Of a stretch of 64,000 bases of DNA, positions 63,578-64,000 are shown one piece after another; positions within the stretch are counted from its first letter, which is position 1, and every line of letters begins with the position of its first letter. The position numbers and the translations under genes are program-made. The notes beneath the pieces are model-generated. The model saw only the letters and a program-made list of their open reading frames with translations. It did not search any database and had not been told where the DNA came from. Source of the stretch: Pantoea deleyi (GTDB lineage Bacteria > Pseudomonadota > Gammaproteobacteria > Enterobacterales > Enterobacteriaceae); contig NZ_CP071405.1 of NCBI RefSeq assembly GCF_022647325.1, positions 1,612,001-1,676,000 of the forward strand, in the 5' to 3' direction.

Positions 63578-64000
63578 AACCGGACCACTGCCCGACAGCC
63601 GCTTTGATCGCGACGGTTCTCTAAGAAAAACTGAAAGCGGTGTAACTGGACGATGCGGCTGACGATGCTCAGCCCGAGTCCGATCCCGCCATAGCGGCTA
63701 TCCATCCGGATGAAGGCCTTACTCAGCTCGCCACTTTTACTCTCATCGATTCCCGGTCCCTGATCTTCCACCACCATCATTGGCTGCGGTGAGGCGAGCA
63801 GATGCACACTGATGGTGCTGTTCTCCGGGCTGTAACGATGGGCGTTCTCCACCAGATTCCGCAGCAGCATCTTCAGCAGTGTCGCATCACCGCGGACAAA
63901 CTGCTCCTGCGGCAGGTCGAACAGCAGCGTCTGCTTGTGCGCCTCCAGCATGATGCTCAGCTCCGCCTCCATCGGCAGAATCACATCTTCAATCAGTCCC
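63574..64000 (-). CDS. pmrB: Sensor kinase PmrB (BasS), C-terminal part
   Basis: The frame runs off the right edge; about 142 C-terminal residues are visible. These contain the N box ([17 protein letters not shown]), the G1 box ([21 protein letters not shown]), and the G2 box ([17 protein letters not shown]), all near-identical to E. coli BasS. PmrB senses iron, low pH and cationic peptides, and phosphorylates PmrA to alter lipid A. The phosphoacceptor His and sensor domain lie outside the window. Confidence 0.93.
   Translation of the reverse strand, partial: GLIEDVILPMEAELSIMLEAHKQTLLFDLPQEQFVRGDATLLKMLLRNLVENAHRYSPENSTISVHLLASPQPMMVVEDQGPGIDESKSGELSKAFIRMDSRYGGIGLGLSIVSRIVQLHRFQFFLENRRDQSGCRAVVRF

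Overview
The window reads as an enterobacterial chromosome segment, most likely Pantoea or a close relative in the Erwiniaceae. The gene order vsr, yedI, yodC, yedP, yodD, dsrB, rcsA, fliR to fliE, amyA, fliT to fliC, fliA, fliZ, dcyD, tcyJLN follows the E. coli flagellar region III backbone. Differences from it are a glucosylglycerate gene pair, an extra chemoreceptor, a glycosyltransferase block next to flagellin and several small unknown genes. The genus is an inference from synteny and protein similarity recalled from memory; no search was run.

Layout. 1-9214: vsr, yedI, yodC, the GpgS/YedP pair, a short DsrA-like sRNA, yodD, a Pmp3-type peptide, dsrB, a chemoreceptor and rcsA with a long AT-rich upstream region. 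9215-20485: fliR, Q, P, O, N, M, L, K, J, I, H, G and F on the minus strand, with fliE divergent. 20675-25054: accessory genes, including a CI-like repressor with two palindromic operators and two small membrane proteins, a DinI-family gene with an SOS box, and an IraP-like anti-adaptor. 25307-31241: yedD, amyA, fliTSD and fliC with clear sigma-28 promoters. 31400-39551: two multidomain glycosyltransferases (about 1170 and 1130 residues), probably for flagellin glycosylation, and an HNH protein. 39645-44547: fliA, fliZ and the cystine uptake/D-cysteine genes. 44969-47026: an acyltransferase and a GC-rich structured non-coding element. 47027-57789: putA/putP, efeUOB with a Fur box, and phoH. 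58058-61188: a beta-glucoside PTS permease and an AscG-like repressor. 61205-61936: a tRNA-Ser(GGA) gene followed by tandem repeats that each carry a copy of the tRNA 3' end and a terminator. 62125-64000: msrA, a flavin reductase-like gene, a 39-residue membrane peptide behind a PmrA box, and the 3' part of pmrB.

How it fits together. Most of the window is motility: export gate, C-ring, ATPase complex, basal body, filament, chaperones, sigma factor and a chemoreceptor. Several elements touch the RpoS/Rcs/Pmr stress networks: DsrA, IraP, FliZ, RcsA, sigma-S-like promoters before yodD and pmp3, and a PmrA-box peptide beside pmrB. The best candidates for something undescribed are the shortened DsrA, the PmrA-box peptide resembling PmrR, the tRNA-Ser tail repeats (similar in design to the E. 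coli tyrT/rtT repeats), and the 46.2-46.9 kb element whose hairpins display AGGGAT/AGGAC loops resembling CsrA sites.
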